Assembly: GCA_965261925.1 (NCBI GenBank)
Contig: OZ253486.1
Location: forward strand, 1,550,001 to 1,614,000
Origin: Bin87 sp965261925
GTDB lineage: Bacteria; Chloroflexota; Dehalococcoidia; Lucifugimonadales; UBA3495
Reading direction: 5' to 3'
Length of the DNA: 64,000 nucleotides
In this document: one piece after another, positions 61,836 through 64,000 of the stretch
How the letters are laid out: every line of letters starts with the position of its first letter
Position numbering within the stretch: the stretch's first letter is position 1
Made by a program: the position numbers and the translations under genes
Notes under the pieces: model-generated
What the model was told of the DNA's origin: nothing
The model's input: only the letters and a program-made list of their open reading frames with translations
Database searches by the model: none

Positions 61836-62720
61836 TTGGCTGCAGAAACCCCAACGCTGGTCCTTGATGAACGCGCCCCCGTTTCCGTGGCGCAGCGCAT
61901 CAAAGATGCACGTTTGCCTTGGCTTCCAATCGCCATCCTGCTGATCATCGTCTTCTGCGCGGTTTTCGCCAATCTCGTTGCGCCCCACGACCCGCGCGAG
62001 AACGACGTGCGCAACAAGTTGCAGCCGCCGTTCGCCAGCGCCGAGCACGTCCTGGGCACCGACCGGTTGGGCAAGGACATGCTCAGCCGCCTGATCTTTG
62101 GCGCCCGCACCATGCTGCAGGTGTCGGCTCCCTCCATAATCGTCGCCATCCTGGCCGGCACCATAGTCGGACTGGTCTCCGGTTACTCGGGCCGCTGGGC
62201 CGACTCGGTCCTGATGCGTATCACCGACGCGGTCCTGGGGTTCCCGTCGATCCTGGTGGCGTTGTTAATCGTGACCTATCTGGGCACCGGGGTGTGGAAC
62301 GTGATGATCGCCATCGCCGCCACGCAATGGGCTCGCTTTGCCCGCATGATCCGGGGCGAAGTCCTCGCCATCCGCGACCGCGATTTCGTGGTCTTGGCGC
62401 AGATCTACGGCGTCTCCCCCGGCATGATCGTCTGGCGCCACCTGTTCCCCAACGTGATCAACACCCTCATGGTGCTGACGAGCGTCAGCATCGGCCAGGT
62501 GATCCTGCTGGAAGCCTCCCTGAGCTTCCTGGGCTTGGGTCTCGCTCCTGGCGACCCGGCGTGGGGTATCCTCGTCGCCGAGGGACGCGAATTCCTGACC
62601 CAGGCGTGGTGGATCGCGTTGTTCCCCGGCTTGGTGATTACCGTCGTCGTGATGGCGTTCAACTTCTTCGGCGACTGGCTCCGGGACTATCTCGACCCCA
62701 GGCTGCGTCGGGCCGGCTGA
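61836..62720 (+). CDS. ABC permease, DppC/OppC type
   Basis: The 294-residue protein starts at TTG 61836 with GGGAGGG six bases upstream. AEHVLGTDRLGKDMLSRLIFGARTMLQVS is the conserved DppC/OppC block (hGTD..GrD..sR...G.r.SL), and RDFVVLAQIYGVSPGMIVWRHLFPNVINTLMVLTSV is the EAA loop. The end SLSFLGLGLAPGDPAWGILVAEGREFLTQAWWIALFPGLVI is equally typical. The operon ends here: no ATPase genes (DppD/DppF type) follow before valS, so the ATPase must be encoded elsewhere. Confidence 0.93.
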   Translation: MAAETPTLVLDERAPVSVAQRIKDARLPWLPIAILLIIVFCAVFANLVAPHDPRENDVRNKLQPPFASAEHVLGTDRLGKDMLSRLIFGARTMLQVSAPSIIVAILAGTIVGLVSGYSGRWADSVLMRITDAVLGFPSILVALLIVTYLGTGVWNVMIAIAATQWARFARMIRGEVLAIRDRDFVVLAQIYGVSPGMIVWRHLFPNVINTLMVLTSVSIGQVILLEASLSFLGLGLAPGDPAWGILVAEGREFLTQAWWIALFPGLVITVVVMAFNFFGDWLRDYLDPRLRRAG

Positions 62721-63015
62721 TCGAGCTACAATTAACGGGCAACGCAATCGGCTCTGCCCGTCCGCTGTTTTGGCGTGCCGAGCGGTCCTCGAACCGGGTT
62801 CGCCCGAAGCTCTCCGATACCGCCTTTTGGTGCGAGCGACCAATGTCCGGCCGAAACTCGGCCCGATTTACCACGTACCGAACCGGCAAATCGCGGTTTC
62901 ATGTGGACAATCGCGATTGGCCGGTGCTACCATTTTTCAAAACAACGCCAACAGCCGACGTGTCGCCGGATGAGGTCAGGCAAGCGACCCCACCGGCGCT
63001 GATCCTTGGGACGGT
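62721..63015. other. Noncoding leader before valS, nothing recognised
   Basis: Several short overlapping frames, none convincing. I looked for T-box features (an AGGGTGG-type element and terminator helix) and did not find them. Confidence 0.5.
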
Positions 63016-64000
63016 ATGATGACTGCCTCTGCTTCCGCTTCCGCCATGCCCCGCGCCTATGACGCCGCCGCTGTCGAACAGCGCATTTATCAGACCTGGT
63101 GGGACGGCGGATATTTCGTACCGCGCATTGATCCAGACCGCGAGCCGTTTTGCGTGGTGATGCCTCCTCCTAACGTCACCGGAGAATTGCATCTGGGCCA
63201 CGCCCTTACCGCCAGTCTTCAGGACGCTCTGGCTCGTTGGCATCGCATGTGCGGTGATCCTACCTTGTGGTTGCCCGGGAAGGACCATGCCGGGATCGCG
63301 ACACAATGGGTGGTCGAACGCGCCCTTGCCGCAGAAGGCGCCAGCCGGCATGATCTGGGCCGCGAGAAGTTTGAGGAACGCGTCTGGGAATGGGTGCGCC
63401 TCTACGGGAATACTATCGACGAGCAGCATCGTCGCCTCGGCGCCTCCTGCGACTGGTCGCGCCTCCGTTTCACGCTGGACACGGGCCCGGTTCACGCCGT
63501 CCGCACCACCTTCGTAAACCTGTTCAACAAGGGTCTTATCTATCGCCACGAACGTATCATCAACTGGTGCCCTCGTTGCGCTACCGCCCTGTCCGATCTG
63601 GAAGTCAATTACGAGGAGCAGGACGGCAAGCTTTACCACATCCGGTACCCGTTGGCAGATAATCCCGCTGACGGTGTGACCGTGGCCACCACCCGTCCCG
63701 AGTCCATGCTCGGCGACACTGGCGTCGCCGTGCACCCGGACGATGAGCGTTACCGCGACAAAGTCGGCGGAATGGTCGTCCTGCCGATCGTGGGCCGCCA
63801 GATCCCGGTCGTCGGCGATACGGCTATCGAGATGGAGTTCGGTACCGGCGCGCTCAAGGTCACTCCAGGCCACGACATCGTGGACTTCGAGATCGGAGAA
63901 CGCCACAACTTGCCCATAATCAACGTCATCGGTTTTGACGGCTGCATGACCGACGACGCGGGTCCCAGGTACTCCGGCATGGAGCGCTTCGCCGCCCGCG
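63016..64000 (+). CDS. valS: Valine-tRNA ligase (N-terminal part, runs off window)
   Basis: Open from ATG 63016 (a second ATG follows directly at 63019) to the window end, giving about 328 residues. It reads AAAVEQRIYQTWWDGGYF, then CVVMPPPNVTGELHLGHALTASLQDALARWHRM with the class I HIGH-type motif HLGH, LWLPGKDHAGIATQWVVER, NWCPRCATALSDLEVNYEE (zinc-ribbon-like Cys pair), and the editing domain start VATTRPESMLGDTGVAVHPDDERY and GTGALKVTPGHD. These are diagnostic of valyl-tRNA synthetase, which charges tRNA-Val in the cytoplasm and hydrolyses mischarged threonine. KMSKS and the C-terminal domain lie beyond the window. Confidence 0.97.
   Translation, partial: MMTASASASAMPRAYDAAAVEQRIYQTWWDGGYFVPRIDPDREPFCVVMPPPNVTGELHLGHALTASLQDALARWHRMCGDPTLWLPGKDHAGIATQWVVERALAAEGASRHDLGREKFEERVWEWVRLYGNTIDEQHRRLGASCDWSRLRFTLDTGPVHAVRTTFVNLFNKGLIYRHERIINWCPRCATALSDLEVNYEEQDGKLYHIRYPLADNPADGVTVATTRPESMLGDTGVAVHPDDERYRDKVGGMVVLPIVGRQIPVVGDTAIEMEFGTGALKVTPGHDIVDFEIGERHNLPIINVIGFDGCMTDDAGPRYSGMERFAAR

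Noticed and set aside
62721..63015. Possible T-box riboswitch before valS
   Set aside because: No T-box consensus or terminator/antiterminator pair could be found.
1..64000. CRISPR arrays or cas genes
   Set aside because: No regularly spaced direct repeats of CRISPR length and no Cas-like proteins; the only tandem array (45867-45962) has no spacers.

Overview
This is a high-GC bacterial window with ordinary bacterial starts (ATG, GTG, TTG) and clear Shine-Dalgarno sites. The protein content resembles Chloroflexota of the Dehalococcoidia/SAR202 type: Ala/Pro-rich lipoprotein leaders ending in V-A-C, paired DUF1800/DUF1501 genes, paralogous MFS carriers, flavin-dependent oxygenases, Calx-beta surface-protein debris, and a GAF-PAS-kinase-receiver-winged-helix fusion. 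This assignment is inferred from gene content; there is no rRNA in the window. The heavy insertion-sequence load would suit a host-associated or otherwise relaxed-selection lineage.

Layout. 1-7 kb (minus strand): DUF1800, a small membrane protein and DUF1501; then DUF4058, a CoA-binding protein, a cupin, a RelE/HigB-type toxin with an unusual partner, and an SMP-30-type lactonase. 7.4-11 kb: two tandem paralogues of an NCS2 purine/pyrimidine permease fused to a degenerate GHKL/HATPase-like domain; the first copy is broken and the second intact. 11-20 kb: a vWA lipoprotein divergent from an HTH-TM-TPR protein; a histidine kinase/response regulator fusion in which phospho-His, phospho-Asp and an ATP-site Asp are all replaced; and a B12-type radical SAM gene with a membrane-protein partner.

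20.4-43.1 kb is an insertion-sequence graveyard. It holds three IS1380 copies, a decayed rve-type element, an IS21 element nested in a DDE transposase that is itself nested in an ISNCY-like element, an intact IS701, a frameshifted IS5/IS427, an istB fragment and a decayed tyrosine integrase beside tRNA-Ala(GGC). Two classes of non-autonomous miniature element were found. One is 226 bp with 16-bp terminal inverted repeats and 10-bp target duplications. It is present twice with identical sequence, once inside a leucine-rich-repeat/HExxH lipoprotein gene and once inside an IS1380 transposase. The other is 124 bp, IS5-like, and sits inside the integrase. One solute-binding-protein gene survives intact within this region.

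43.1-64 kb: a broken Calx-beta/FnIII surface-protein gene; a plus-strand set of inositol-monophosphatase-type phosphatase, membrane dipeptidase, UROD/MetE-like protein and PNPOx-like flavoprotein; tRNA-Ser(TGA); a catabolic-looking set of acyl-CoA-dehydrogenase-fold protein, duplicated alpha/beta-barrel protein and Baeyer-Villiger-type monooxygenase; two intact and one broken MFS carrier; a cupin; a peptide/nickel-type ABC importer (binding protein plus two permeases, no ATPase here); and the start of valS. Several genes carry more than one indel, so either real decay or residual assembly error must be kept in mind.
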